Below are positions 56,175 through 63,529 of a stretch of DNA of 64,000 nucleotides, piece by piece. The notes beneath the pieces are model-generated. The model made no database searches. It saw only the letters and a list, made by a program, of their open reading frames with translations, and was not told where the DNA came from. Location: assembly GCA_004100325.1 (NCBI GenBank), contig SCKX01000001.1, positions 727,453-791,452 of the forward strand, in the 5' to 3' direction. Both the position numbers and the translations under genes were made by a program. Source of the stretch: Candidatus Microsaccharimonas sossegonensis (GTDB lineage Bacteria > Patescibacteriota > Saccharimonadia > Saccharimonadales > Saccharimonadaceae). How positions within the stretch are numbered: position 1 is the stretch's first letter; each line of letters begins with the position of its first letter.

Positions 56175-56287
56175 ATGCTGGCTATTATATCAGACGCACA
56201 CCTATGATAGTGGTTCCAACAAAAAGTATCTTTAAAAGAATATTCGATGTTGCATCACCTAGTATGATGCAGCCCGTGCAATAACCA

Positions 56288-57202
56288 TCAAAAATATGCG
56301 CCGTTTACCTGAACCTGATTCAGCGTCACAGCCGTCGTGTCGGTGGCGGGCGCAAGACCAGTGATGGCAAATCCGATGCCAGTTGAAAACTGAATCCCCG
56401 TCACCGGTACCGGTACTGCTAGACCTCCATTCGAAGGCAGGAGAAAAGTCAGAACAGGTGTATCGGTTCCAACCGTGGGCGCTGATGCTTTATTATAGAA
56501 CTTTAAAAACGCAACGGTTCCCGAGTTATTCGTTGCCGTTATCATAAAAAGTGCTCCGGCACTTGCTTTTACTAAGGTTGCATTCGTCGTTGCTGCCGAT
56601 AGAAGTGTGAATGTGGTTGCGGCTCCAGATGATTGTGGCAGAATTGTTACCTTACCAATCTGGTTAGTACCGGCTGGAAGCGCCGCGCCTACGGTCATCT
56701 GTAAGGATGCCGCAACCGATTGACCGATCGTGACAATTGGCTCAACAGCCGCAGACTGGGCAGCAATTTTTAGCGTTGCGGTGCCTGTCCCTGTAATTGC
56801 TGTGCTCAGGCGAACACGAAAATTTGTAAAGGCATCGACTGATGTTGACCAAGCACGGTTTGCTATCGTATTAAGTGTATAGGTTGTTTCAACGGTGTAC
56901 GAATCAATACGAGCCATCGCAATCGAGAACCAGCTTGTCCCGCTGTCAGGAGATACTTCAAATGTTAACACACCAGCGGTCATAGTTGCTGTATTACTCA
57001 TTGTGAGTGTAGCGACATTCAAATCTGTCACCACTAACATGAGTGTCGTATTGACTGCGGTCGCACTTGTCCAGGACACAGTACTCACTGCTGTCTGGTT
57101 ACTTGAACTGACGACAATTGGTGACTGATCGGATGCGATAACAACCGGGGCGCTATTCGCGCTGGTTGCTTGTCCATTTGGGTTTGGGGGTATATATGCC
57201 AT
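56288..57202 (-). CDS. Phage-tail-like or surface structural protein
   Basis: The 304-residue protein begins AYIPPNPNGQATSANSAPVV, a start often seen in phage structural proteins that begin with a short Pro-Asn-Gly-rich stretch and SAPVVIASDQ. The rest is Thr/Ala/Val/Ser-rich beta-strand sequence with almost no charge and no signal peptide. That points to a fibre or tail accessory protein. It starts 12 bases after the gene at 57215 and lies directly upstream of tRNA-Cys. No capsid, terminase or integrase is seen nearby, so it may be a remnant or a domesticated structure. Confidence 0.55.
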   Translation of the reverse strand: MAYIPPNPNGQATSANSAPVVIASDQSPIVVSSSNQTAVSTVSWTSATAVNTTLMLVVTDLNVATLTMSNTATMTAGVLTFEVSPDSGTSWFSIAMARIDSYTVETTYTLNTIANRAWSTSVDAFTNFRVRLSTAITGTGTATLKIAAQSAAVEPIVTIGQSVAASLQMTVGAALPAGTNQIGKVTILPQSSGAATTFTLLSAATTNATLVKASAGALFMITATNNSGTVAFLKFYNKASAPTVGTDTPVLTFLLPSNGGLAVPVPVTGIQFSTGIGFAITGLAPATDTTAVTLNQVQVNGAYF

Positions 57203-57214
57203 ACGTTACTGCCT

Positions 57215-57916
57215 TTATTGTACTATCCAGTCGCTTCCGTTACTCAGAAAATCAAGACTCATATTAGAAATAGGGAGGGTTGCCGTCGAACTGCTGTTAA
57301 TTGTTTGTGATAAAGTGGTTGCAACCGTTACAACGTTAGTGCCAACATTGGTCACCGTATAGAGGTTAGAGTTGCCCACTGCTGTCGGGAGCGTCAGAGT
57401 CGTCGTGCCAGATACTACATAGACGTAATCGGTTGCGGTGTTTGCACCAGCGGTTGTTGCCGTCGAAATAACGTTAATCGATCGGCTGTTTCCTCCAATT
57501 GCCCAGACAGGTACACCACCTGAAACCGTCAAGACGTTTGCAGTTGCGCCTATGCCTAAACGAATGAGATTACCCCCCGAATCACGATAGTAAATATCAC
57601 CAGCAGCACCAGCTGTATCATCATACGTCGCAACTGTTTTACGTGTTGTACCAGTTGTCTGTGTAAAATAAAGCCGGTCGTTTAAAAACTCAATGGCGCC
57701 TGTTTCAGGTGTCGTCAAAAGACTCCCTAAGCTAAATTTTAAGGGTGCAGTTCCTGCGCTACTTGTCCCAGGACGAAGCGTGACCTTTTCATGACCACCA
57801 TTTGCCGCGGGATTATCCGTACCATCGTTATAATGTTCTTTGTCGAGAAACGTATTAAGAATGCCACCCCAAGTGCCGTCATCACCATTAACTGTCGGGA
57901 GTCTTTGTTCTGCCAC
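57215..57916 (-). CDS. Phage-tail-like protein, first gene of a pair
   Basis: The 233-residue protein starts LPTVNGDDGTWGGILNTFLD, a pattern found at the start of tail-fibre-like proteins (DDGxWGxxLNxFL). It continues with repeated short strands around a gly/thr-rich region (GDIYYRDSGGNLIRLGIGAT) and ends with a beta-sandwich-like section (LTLPTAVGNSNLYTVTNVGT). The start is GTG with a GAGAAG Shine-Dalgarno. With the next gene it forms a two-gene unit of probable viral descent. No signal peptide. Confidence 0.55.
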   Translation of the reverse strand: MAEQRLPTVNGDDGTWGGILNTFLDKEHYNDGTDNPAANGGHEKVTLRPGTSSAGTAPLKFSLGSLLTTPETGAIEFLNDRLYFTQTTGTTRKTVATYDDTAGAAGDIYYRDSGGNLIRLGIGATANVLTVSGGVPVWAIGGNSRSINVISTATTAGANTATDYVYVVSGTTTLTLPTAVGNSNLYTVTNVGTNVVTVATTLSQTINSSSTATLPISNMSLDFLSNGSDWIVQ

Positions 57917-58030
57917 TACTTCTCATACCTCTCTTAGCATGAACATGATATGGTTAAGTTTATGCTTTTCCTTCTTTCATGTCAAGAGGAGGGCTGATTG
58001 ACATGACTAGTTACAAACATTAAAAAAGCA

Positions 58031-58036
58031 TATACT
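58031..58036 (+). promoter_or_regulatory. -10 box of the NAD(P)-binding protein gene (leaderless)
   Basis: TATACT ends 7 bases before the ATG at 58044. No Shine-Dalgarno. Confidence 0.55.
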
Positions 58037-58043
58037 AGATTGT

Positions 58044-58664
58044 ATGAATATTGCCATCATTTCAGCCAATGGACGACTCGGGTTGGAACTTGTCAAAGTA
58101 GCCCTTGCGGCCGGACATCACGTCAGGGCTGGAACGCGCGGCTTATCACATTTTAAAGATTCCCTTTATCTCACCGCTATTCCCTGTGATGCAACTAATT
58201 ACTATGAGGTAAAAGCACTTTTAAAAGGTCAGGATATTGTTTTTAGCTGTATTGGACACGTCCCAAATTCAGCGAAAGACGTACAGACACAGGCAACAAA
58301 AGTCATTGTACGTGTTATGAAAGAGCTTGGGATCACACGCTTTATTACGCTGACCGGGACTGGTGTACGACTTGCCGGTGACCATATAACCTTATTTGAC
58401 CGCTTCCTCAATTTTGGCGTTGAAATGCTTGATAGACCTCGTATTATTGACGGACGAAACCATGTACAGGTTTTACGAGAATCCGAACTTGAATGGACAG
58501 TTATCCGCGTCCTTAAATTGGAATTTGAAAATAATAGACCATTTACACTCCTCCCCCATGGACCAACTTTGCCGTATGTGAGCCGTAAAGTGGCAGCCCG
58601 CGCAATGTTACAAGTCGCCGAAAACCATAGTTTTATTCGACAATTGCCAATTATAGGCCGTTAA
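58044..58664 (+). CDS. NAD(P)-binding atypical short-chain dehydrogenase/epimerase
   Basis: The 206-residue protein has a Rossmann start IISANGRLGLELVKVALAAG (usually GxTGxxG) and the NAD(P)H-binding/NmrA-like layout: VFSCIGHVPNS, GITRFITLTGTGVR, and SELEWTVIRVLKL. Such proteins are quinone or flavin reductases or redox-sensing regulators; the glycine motif is degenerate (SANGRLG). Stands alone. Confidence 0.85.
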   Translation: MNIAIISANGRLGLELVKVALAAGHHVRAGTRGLSHFKDSLYLTAIPCDATNYYEVKALLKGQDIVFSCIGHVPNSAKDVQTQATKVIVRVMKELGITRFITLTGTGVRLAGDHITLFDRFLNFGVEMLDRPRIIDGRNHVQVLRESELEWTVIRVLKLEFENNRPFTLLPHGPTLPYVSRKVAARAMLQVAENHSFIRQLPIIGR

Positions 58665-58718
58665 CCAAGGTATTACCTATGTTCCCCATGAGTCAAGAAG
58701 TGGTGAAGCTGGCAGCAG

Positions 58719-59411
58719 TTAATAGCCGCCAAAGCTATCAATGCGGATGTTCTTCGGGCTAATACCCATAGTATCGATTAACACATGTCCTGTCGCTTCA
58801 ACCATACCCTCTGGTCCAGCAATGAAATAGTGGTGCGCATTTTTTTCAATGACTTCGGTAAGTAGCTTCTGGCGTTTTTTTCGGTTTAAATGCTTTGTAT
58901 CTATGTATTCCACGACTAGGTTCGAGAGCTGTTTCTGCCATAGATCTATTTCTTCCGCAAACACATATACTATCTCTTTATTCATATAAATGAGTTGGAC
59001 ATGATTCTTATTATCTGTATCAACCATTTCTTTCAGCATGCTTCGAAATGGGGCAATACCAATACCACCCGCAATCAGGACGCTTGAGCGGTGTTCTTTA
59101 AGGTGAAAACCGTAGTCGTTGCCAAACTGACTAATAGACATTTCATCACCGGGCAGGAGTGATTGCAGACGTTGCTTGAACGGACTGATACCACGCTTGA
59201 ATGTGATGGCTAGCAAACTTTCAGTCGGTGATGAAGAAAGTGAATAGGTGGTACCACCTTTGGGATTACCATCCAGAAAATTCAGGTCGATCCAGTCACC
59301 CGACTCATATTCAAATCCTGCTGGGCGCTCAAAACACACTGACATATGCGTCTCATTGATCGGCGTGATGTGCCGAACAACCACATGTATATTGATATTT
59401 TTTGTAACCAT
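58719..59411 (-). CDS. Ferredoxin-NADP reductase-family flavoprotein
   Basis: The 230-residue protein has an FAD domain with TTYSLSSSPTES (RxYS-like, although the Arg is Thr) and FKRGISPFKQRLQSLLPGD. The NAD(P)-binding domain shows LIAGGIGIAPFRSML and FIAGPEGMVEATGHVLI. It lacks a [2Fe-2S] domain. A stand-alone reductase of this type passes electrons between NAD(P)H and a soluble acceptor; no partner is adjacent. Opposite strand to the neighbouring SDR gene. Confidence 0.87.
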   Translation of the reverse strand: MVTKNINIHVVVRHITPINETHMSVCFERPAGFEYESGDWIDLNFLDGNPKGGTTYSLSSSPTESLLAITFKRGISPFKQRLQSLLPGDEMSISQFGNDYGFHLKEHRSSVLIAGGIGIAPFRSMLKEMVDTDNKNHVQLIYMNKEIVYVFAEEIDLWQKQLSNLVVEYIDTKHLNRKKRQKLLTEVIEKNAHHYFIAGPEGMVEATGHVLIDTMGISPKNIRIDSFGGY

Positions 59412-59476
59412 AGGTAATGAGACGTTATAGTAAAGGGCCCTACAAGATCGGGATTTTCGTACAAATAACTACTACC

Positions 59477-59782
59477 CTAATTTCCACCACCACCGTTTAG
59501 AAACTGCAACGGATTCGCCAAAATCTGTTTTAAGAGAGCTTGGACAAATTGCCCGACCGCGTTCCAAAGAGTTGTAAATATAGTTGAGAGTACTTGGCCG
59601 ATGCTCGTATTAGCTTGACCTAGAATGGCATTGACAATAAAAATTATAACAACGATAACAACAATCAATAGTATAAATAGCACTATGAAGACGATGAACG
59701 CAGCGAGCGCCAATTTGAGCAATTTCTTTTTTATTGAACGACGTCTTGTCGCTGGTTGATGTGAGTATTCTGGGTGGCTCAT
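59477..59782 (-). CDS. Small membrane protein, unknown
   Basis: The 101-residue protein has a basic N-terminus (RRRSIKKKLLKLAL) and a long hydrophobic helix (about 27-53), then an amphipathic region and a Gly/Asn end. No family recognised. It follows the zinc-ribbon gene by 17 bases and is probably co-transcribed. Confidence 0.6.
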   Translation of the reverse strand: MSHPEYSHQPATRRRSIKKKLLKLALAAFIVFIVLFILLIVVIVVIIFIVNAILGQANTSIGQVLSTIFTTLWNAVGQFVQALLKQILANPLQFLNGGGGN

Positions 59783-59799
59783 AGTAATACAATGACCGA

Positions 59800-60078
59800 T
59801 TAGTCGAATAATCCACCGAGGAAACCACCACGTCTTTGTCTAGAGCCATTGTGGTTTCGATTATCATGACCTGAGTGATCGTACCCTCCGTGACTATAGT
59901 TTTCGTAAGACTGCTGATTTTGTCCATATTGTTGGGCAGCTTCATTATTTGTCTTCTCAATAATTTTATCTAGCTCACCCCTGTCAAGCCATACGCCTCG
60001 GCACTTTGGGCAGTAGTCAATTTCAACGTTTTGGCGTTCGCTCATTACTAATTCGGTGTCGTCTACTGGGCATTTCAT
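59800..60078 (-). CDS. TFIIB-type zinc-ribbon protein (zf-TFIIB family)
   Basis: The 92-residue protein starts MKCPVDDTELVM and has YCPKCRGVWLDRGELDKII, the four-cysteine zinc ribbon of family PF13453. The rest is a Gln/Asn/Tyr/Gly/His-rich disordered tail. An AAGGAGGAG Shine-Dalgarno is present. Function of the family is unknown. Confidence 0.85.
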   Translation of the reverse strand: MKCPVDDTELVMSERQNVEIDYCPKCRGVWLDRGELDKIIEKTNNEAAQQYGQNQQSYENYSHGGYDHSGHDNRNHNGSRQRRGGFLGGLFD

Positions 60079-60168
60079 AACAGGCTCCTCCTTGTTTACA
60101 TACGTTCTTCCATTATATCAGTGGCGATGTCGGTACGTCAAAAGTTAGTGAGCATGAGCAAGATGTGT

Positions 60169-60174
60169 TATAAT
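60169..60174 (+). promoter_or_regulatory. -10 box of the multicopper oxidase operon
   Basis: TATAAT ends 9 bases before the ATG at 60184. If the ATG at 60238 is used instead, the leader would be about 55 bases. Confidence 0.45.
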
Positions 60175-60183
60175 CGAATCTAT

Positions 60184-61386
60184 ATGTTAAAACTTAATAC
60201 AAACGATTTTACGAAACATATAAGGATACGGAGAGGTATGAGCAAGAAAGTTATTCTGGTTGTTATAAGTAGCATGTTATTAGTAACGGCGGTATCTTTT
60301 GGTGTCACCTGGTGGTACCATTCGTCCGAACAATCCAATAGTCTAAAACAGTCGGCGAAAACCATGCAAGATGCCTTACAAACAATGACAGGTGTGAAAA
60401 ACGCCGATCAGCTACCCCTCAAGACAGCTGCCGATCAAAAGCCGCTCGTTCCGACTATCGCTCAAGATGGCACCAAACAGTTTACCTTGACGGCCGAACC
60501 GATTCGCTGGGAATATCAAAAAGGTAAGTCAATTGTTGCCTGGGCGTTTAATGGACAGGTACCGGGTCCAGAAATTCGTGTCACCGAGGGGGATAAGGTA
60601 CGAATTACTTTTACTAATAAACTTCCTAGGCCAACGACTATTCACTGGCACGGCCTTGACCTTCCTAACAGCATGGACGGTGTTCCTGGTGTGACACAGG
60701 CCGCTGTAAAGCCTGGTGAGACTTTTACCTATGAATTTACGGCTACACCAGCTGGAACACGCTTTTATCACACCCATGGTTCTGGTGTGGCTGACGAAGC
60801 CCAGCAGTCTGACATGGGGCTTTCTGGAGCATTCATTGTTGAACCAAAGGGGTACGTAAAACCCGACAAAGAATATACGGTTGTATTAGATGACTGGCTA
60901 AAGGGTGAGGGAAGCTTTAATAATGCCGTTCTGGGCATGGATCAGACTAACGGTGGCATGTCGATGAATATGAACTACAATCTGTTCACGATGAACGGCT
61001 TGGCATATCCAGACACCACACCTTTGACGGTAAAAAAGGGCGACAAAGTTCGCATTCGTATCATCAACGCTAGTGCTTCGACTTCACATCCTATGCACCT
61101 GCACGGTCAGCAGTTCAAGATAGTCGCGATTGATGGCAACCCTGTCCCTGTCGCCGCTCAGTTGACGCGTAATGTTGTTACTGTTAACCCTGGTGAAACG
61201 TATGACATTGAATTCACCGCAACTAATGAAGGCATCTGGGCTTTCCATTGTCACGAACTGCACCATTCGGCAGCTGGCATGATGACTTTGTTGAAGTATG
61301 ATGGTTACATCGCGCCTATGCCCACACCTCCAGTATCGCCAGCCGGTTCTAGTAGTCAACCCTCGATGCCAGGGATGAATATGTAG
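60184..61386 (+). CDS. Membrane-anchored multicopper oxidase (laccase/nitrite-reductase-like)
   Basis: These enzymes oxidise substrates or cuprous ions with copper centres. The protein has an N-terminal membrane helix (VILVVISSMLLVTAVSFGVTW), then cupredoxin domains with all four copper clusters: HWHGLDLPNSMDG, FYHTHGSGV, HPMHLHGQQF and HCHELHHSAAGMM. The Met in the last motif completes the type 1 site. It ends with a Pro/Ser/Met-rich tail (PSMPGMNM). I use the ATG at 60184 (400 residues); the ATG at 60238 (382 residues) with GGAGAGGT upstream is a good alternative. The stop is followed directly by the rhodanese gene. Confidence 0.9.
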   Translation: MLKLNTNDFTKHIRIRRGMSKKVILVVISSMLLVTAVSFGVTWWYHSSEQSNSLKQSAKTMQDALQTMTGVKNADQLPLKTAADQKPLVPTIAQDGTKQFTLTAEPIRWEYQKGKSIVAWAFNGQVPGPEIRVTEGDKVRITFTNKLPRPTTIHWHGLDLPNSMDGVPGVTQAAVKPGETFTYEFTATPAGTRFYHTHGSGVADEAQQSDMGLSGAFIVEPKGYVKPDKEYTVVLDDWLKGEGSFNNAVLGMDQTNGGMSMNMNYNLFTMNGLAYPDTTPLTVKKGDKVRIRIINASASTSHPMHLHGQQFKIVAIDGNPVPVAAQLTRNVVTVNPGETYDIEFTATNEGIWAFHCHELHHSAAGMMTLLKYDGYIAPMPTPPVSPAGSSSQPSMPGMNM

Positions 61387-61848
61387 ATGTTGCGTCAGCA
61401 GATATTGAAGAGTTATCGATCAAAACTACTCGTTATTTCAGCTTTCGTGCTACTGGGAGTAGGCGTTGGTGGGTTGATTATTGCTCAGCAGCTACAGCAA
61501 AAAAATACTAGCTCCCAAAAAATGACTAATAGAGCTGTTGTCACAATGATAACGCCTAGTGAACTTAACAAATCCGATGCCAAGACGACTTTTATGATTA
61601 ACGTCCACACACCGTATGCAGGTGAAATAAAGTACACGGATGCGTTTATTTCATATCTAGATATACAAAAAAATCAGTCTCAGTTGCCATCTGACAAGTC
61701 GACCCGTATCATTGTGTACTGCCGGTCAGGACGTATGAGTGCCATCGCCGCTCAAAAACTACTTGACCTAGGCTATACCAATGTTTCAGATTTACAAGGT
61801 GGCATGGATAACTGGGTGAAACAAGGGTTCTCGCTCATCAATGGGTAA
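61387..61848 (+). CDS. Membrane-anchored rhodanese-like protein
   Basis: The 153-residue protein has an N-terminal membrane helix (residues about 15-37) and a rhodanese domain with the active-site loop YCRSGRMSAIAA (catalytic Cys) and LQGGMDNWVKQG. Its ATG abuts the multicopper oxidase stop (TAGATG). Sulfur transfer or redox handling outside the membrane in support of the copper enzyme is plausible but inferred only from context. Confidence 0.9.
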   Translation: MLRQQILKSYRSKLLVISAFVLLGVGVGGLIIAQQLQQKNTSSQKMTNRAVVTMITPSELNKSDAKTTFMINVHTPYAGEIKYTDAFISYLDIQKNQSQLPSDKSTRIIVYCRSGRMSAIAAQKLLDLGYTNVSDLQGGMDNWVKQGFSLING

Positions 61849-61989
61849 TACCTTTGTTTCACGGGATATTTAAACTGATGACAAAACGGTGCAAGGAAGG
61901 ACAAGAAGTTGTCTTATATACTGAACGACCCCTTTAGAACAGTCGTTGAGACAAAGAAAAAGAGCCTTTCGGCTCATAATTCAAACATT

Positions 61990-62065
61990 TGGTGCGGGTA
62001 CAGGGACTCTAACCCTGGACCTCGTCCTTGGCAAGGACGCGCTCTAACAGCTGAGCTACACCCGC
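61990..62065 (-). tRNA. tRNA-Gly (anticodon GCC)
   Basis: A 76-base gene with CCA encoded. Acceptor GCGGGTG pairs with TACCCGC, anticodon stem CGTCC/GGACG with loop TTGCCAA gives GCC. The T-loop reads TTAGAGT where TTCGAxT is usual, a departure in an otherwise sound cloverleaf. Confidence 0.9.
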
Positions 62066-62226
62066 ATGTGTATTTGCTACGGTCTCATATTGTCAAAATG
62101 ATTGCCTTCTAGTGTCGTCCTTGGCCTGGCAAGTTCGGTCACGTTCCGCGACCCCGAAACATTCATACTGTCAACAAGTTTACAATCTGAATGATTTCCT
62201 TGCGATCTGCCATTTGGCAAATCTCA

Positions 62227-62253
62227 CTCTAACAGCTGAGCTACACCCGCATG
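62227..62253 (-). pseudogene. 5'-half copy of tRNA-Gly
   Basis: 27 bases are identical to 62042-62068, covering the acceptor 5' strand and D arm of the intact tRNA-Gly 185 bases away. The following sequence keeps TTTGCCAAA but cannot fold into a proper anticodon stem, and no T arm is seen. A TATACT box lies just upstream on the minus strand, so it may be co-transcribed with the intact gene. Confidence 0.75.
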
Positions 62254-62395
62254 CTCTAAAAGTATAAAGAAAAGGCAATATTATTTCAAGCCTAGTATAA
62301 AACAGTAGCCTCGTTTATGAGGCTACTTGATGGGTTCGTTTTTGGTGCGATTTTACAACGAGGCTCGAACCATTTTCGAGCAAAGCGAGTGATCC

Positions 62396-62548
62396 GAGCC
62401 GCGCCGCCTAGCACGGCAAGCCGTGCTGCGCCCCACCAGAAAAACCCTTTGTATTTTTGAGATTTCCCCCCGCCGTATTTCTTTTTTAGTTGAAAAGGGT
62501 GTTTCTGGTGGTTCGCCTACTGCAAAAGCAGTAGAGGCGGCGCGGCTC
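62396..62548. repeat. 153-base cloverleaf-like compound inverted repeat
   Basis: The outer arms GAGCCGCGCCGCCT (62396-62409) and its exact complement (62535-62548) enclose three further stems with almost no unpaired bases at the junction. The left hairpin is AGCACGGCaaGCCGTGCT (62410-62427). The central stem is GCG plus CCACCAGAAAAACCCTTT (62428-62450) with 62494-62516, holding one mismatch and a two-base internal loop. The right hairpin is CTACTGCaaaaGCAGTAG (62517-62534). The central loop is 43 bases and pyrimidine-rich. Confidence 0.8.
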
Positions 62549-62639
62549 TGGTCGGCATAGCCGACGCGCTACGCGCCCTCGTCCTGAAAGCTATATGACC
62601 AACGAGAAAGTAACGTGATAACCGAAAACATAAGAAAAC

Positions 62640-62675
62640 ACACTATATCTGGTGTAGGTACACCAGATATAGTGT
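62640..62675. repeat. Perfect 17-bp hairpin
   Basis: ACACTATATCTGGTGTA and its exact complement are separated by only GG. It is too perfect and AT-mixed for a typical terminator and has no T-run; it may be a protein-binding site or part of a structured RNA. Confidence 0.8.
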
Positions 62676-62690
62676 AGCTCCGCTGGAACG

Positions 62691-62716
62691 AAAAGACGGC
62701 TCACGGCCGTCTTTTT
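62691..62716 (-). terminator. Bidirectional terminator after the nucleotidyltransferase-like gene
   Basis: AAAAGACGGC and GCCGTCTTTT form a 10-bp stem with loop TCACG, with T-runs on both strands. It lies about 25 bases after the stop of the minus-strand gene. Confidence 0.8.
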
Positions 62717-62740
62717 AGTGACAAAATACTAGACTAATCC

Positions 62741-63529
62741 CTACGGCGCATTTGGCGCAAAGTCGATCGGATTAGGTGAAGCAGGCTCTAGCACAACTGG
62801 TTTACTCGCAGAATACTCACGCATTGCCTCATAAACATCACCATTATTTGCATTAAACGCCTTTCCATTTGCGATAAAAGCCGCCATAGCACCCTTAGCA
62901 ATCATTACATCATTAAATGGGTCTTCTTTGTGCGTAGTGCGATTGAGTTCTCTAAGTATTTGATTTATGTCGGTGCTTTGTCCGTCGATGATATATGCAC
63001 CGATGTTAATCAGGTCATCTTCTGTAGTTTCATCGACACGCTCCCAGTTTTCGACAGTCGCTCCATCATCAGCAAGATTGAAACGTGCGCCGCTTTTAGC
63101 AGCTACGCTTGGCGCAACAAGGATAGACACAGGCTTACCGTGTTCATTATGAAAATCACGGAACTCCTCCCACGAGAAATCAGCCCAAAAGTCAGCTGCA
63201 GCCATATACGATTGTTTTTCTGTACGGAGTGCATCAAGGTAGATTGGTCCGAGTGGCCCAATCACATTGCGGTTTACTAGCAAGTCAATATCACGAGGTA
63301 AATCAGGAACTTCACCAATACCGCGCACCGTATCGTAGTTACCATATATGGCGACTCGCCCCAGGGGCATCGCCTGTCGAGTAATTCGACCTATCAGACT
63401 TTCTCCAGCACCAGTCGGCAGGGCAGACTTTGGCGTCCCCTCAGCAAAGCCGGCCTCGTGCATCCAGCTTCTGATTCGTGTCGCTTGTCCAGCAGCTGAA
63501 ATTGTTACATGTTCGTTATTAAGCTTCAT
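62741..63529 (-). CDS. Nucleotidyltransferase-like (NTP_transferase/GT-A fold) protein, substrate unknown
   Basis: The 262-residue protein opens ISAAGQATRIRSWMHEAG and PKSALPTGAGESLIGRITRQ. This recalls the AAGxGxRxxPxT...PKxLLPVxxxPLI pattern of nucleotide-sugar pyrophosphorylases, with the glycine-rich loop altered (GQATRI). RDIDLLVNRN resembles the metal-binding Asp region. The C-terminal third is unlike known enzymes. The ATG at 63529 has an AGAGGA Shine-Dalgarno and overlaps the end of the upstream kinase gene by 11 bases, so the two are coupled. I cannot name the product. Confidence 0.6.
   Translation of the reverse strand: MKLNNEHVTISAAGQATRIRSWMHEAGFAEGTPKSALPTGAGESLIGRITRQAMPLGRVAIYGNYDTVRGIGEVPDLPRDIDLLVNRNVIGPLGPIYLDALRTEKQSYMAAADFWADFSWEEFRDFHNEHGKPVSILVAPSVAAKSGARFNLADDGATVENWERVDETTEDDLINIGAYIIDGQSTDINQILRELNRTTHKEDPFNDVMIAKGAMAAFIANGKAFNANNGDVYEAMREYSASKPVVLEPASPNPIDFAPNAP

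Larger units (their letters stand above)
62254..62740. other. Gene-free, hairpin-dense region
   Basis: Nearly 490 bases have no supported protein gene but hold at least seven strong inverted repeats, detailed below. They include a 9-bp hairpin at 62304-62327 (AGTAGCCTC), a 7-bp hairpin at 62363-62381 (GCTCGAA), and small hairpins GTCGGCataGCCGAC (62551-62565) and GCGCtacGCGC (62566-62576). It could encode a structured RNA or be a mobile repeat. I could not match it to tmRNA, RNase P RNA or SRP RNA. Confidence 0.6.

Noticed and set aside
55916-56235. Open frames across tRNA-Leu and tRNA-Cys on both strands
   Set aside because: They are translations of tRNA genes and give typical artefact peptides.
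61909-62112. A 67-codon plus-strand gene
   Set aside because: It runs straight through the antisense strand of tRNA-Gly and is a chance frame.
62341-62600. tmRNA, RNase P RNA or SRP RNA in the hairpin region
   Set aside because: None of the diagnostic sequences (tag frame and tRNA-like ends, the GAGGAAAGTCC-type P4 motif, GGAAGC/SRP loop) could be found. A TTCGAGC...CACCA stretch on the minus strand looks tRNA-like but its T stem does not pair.
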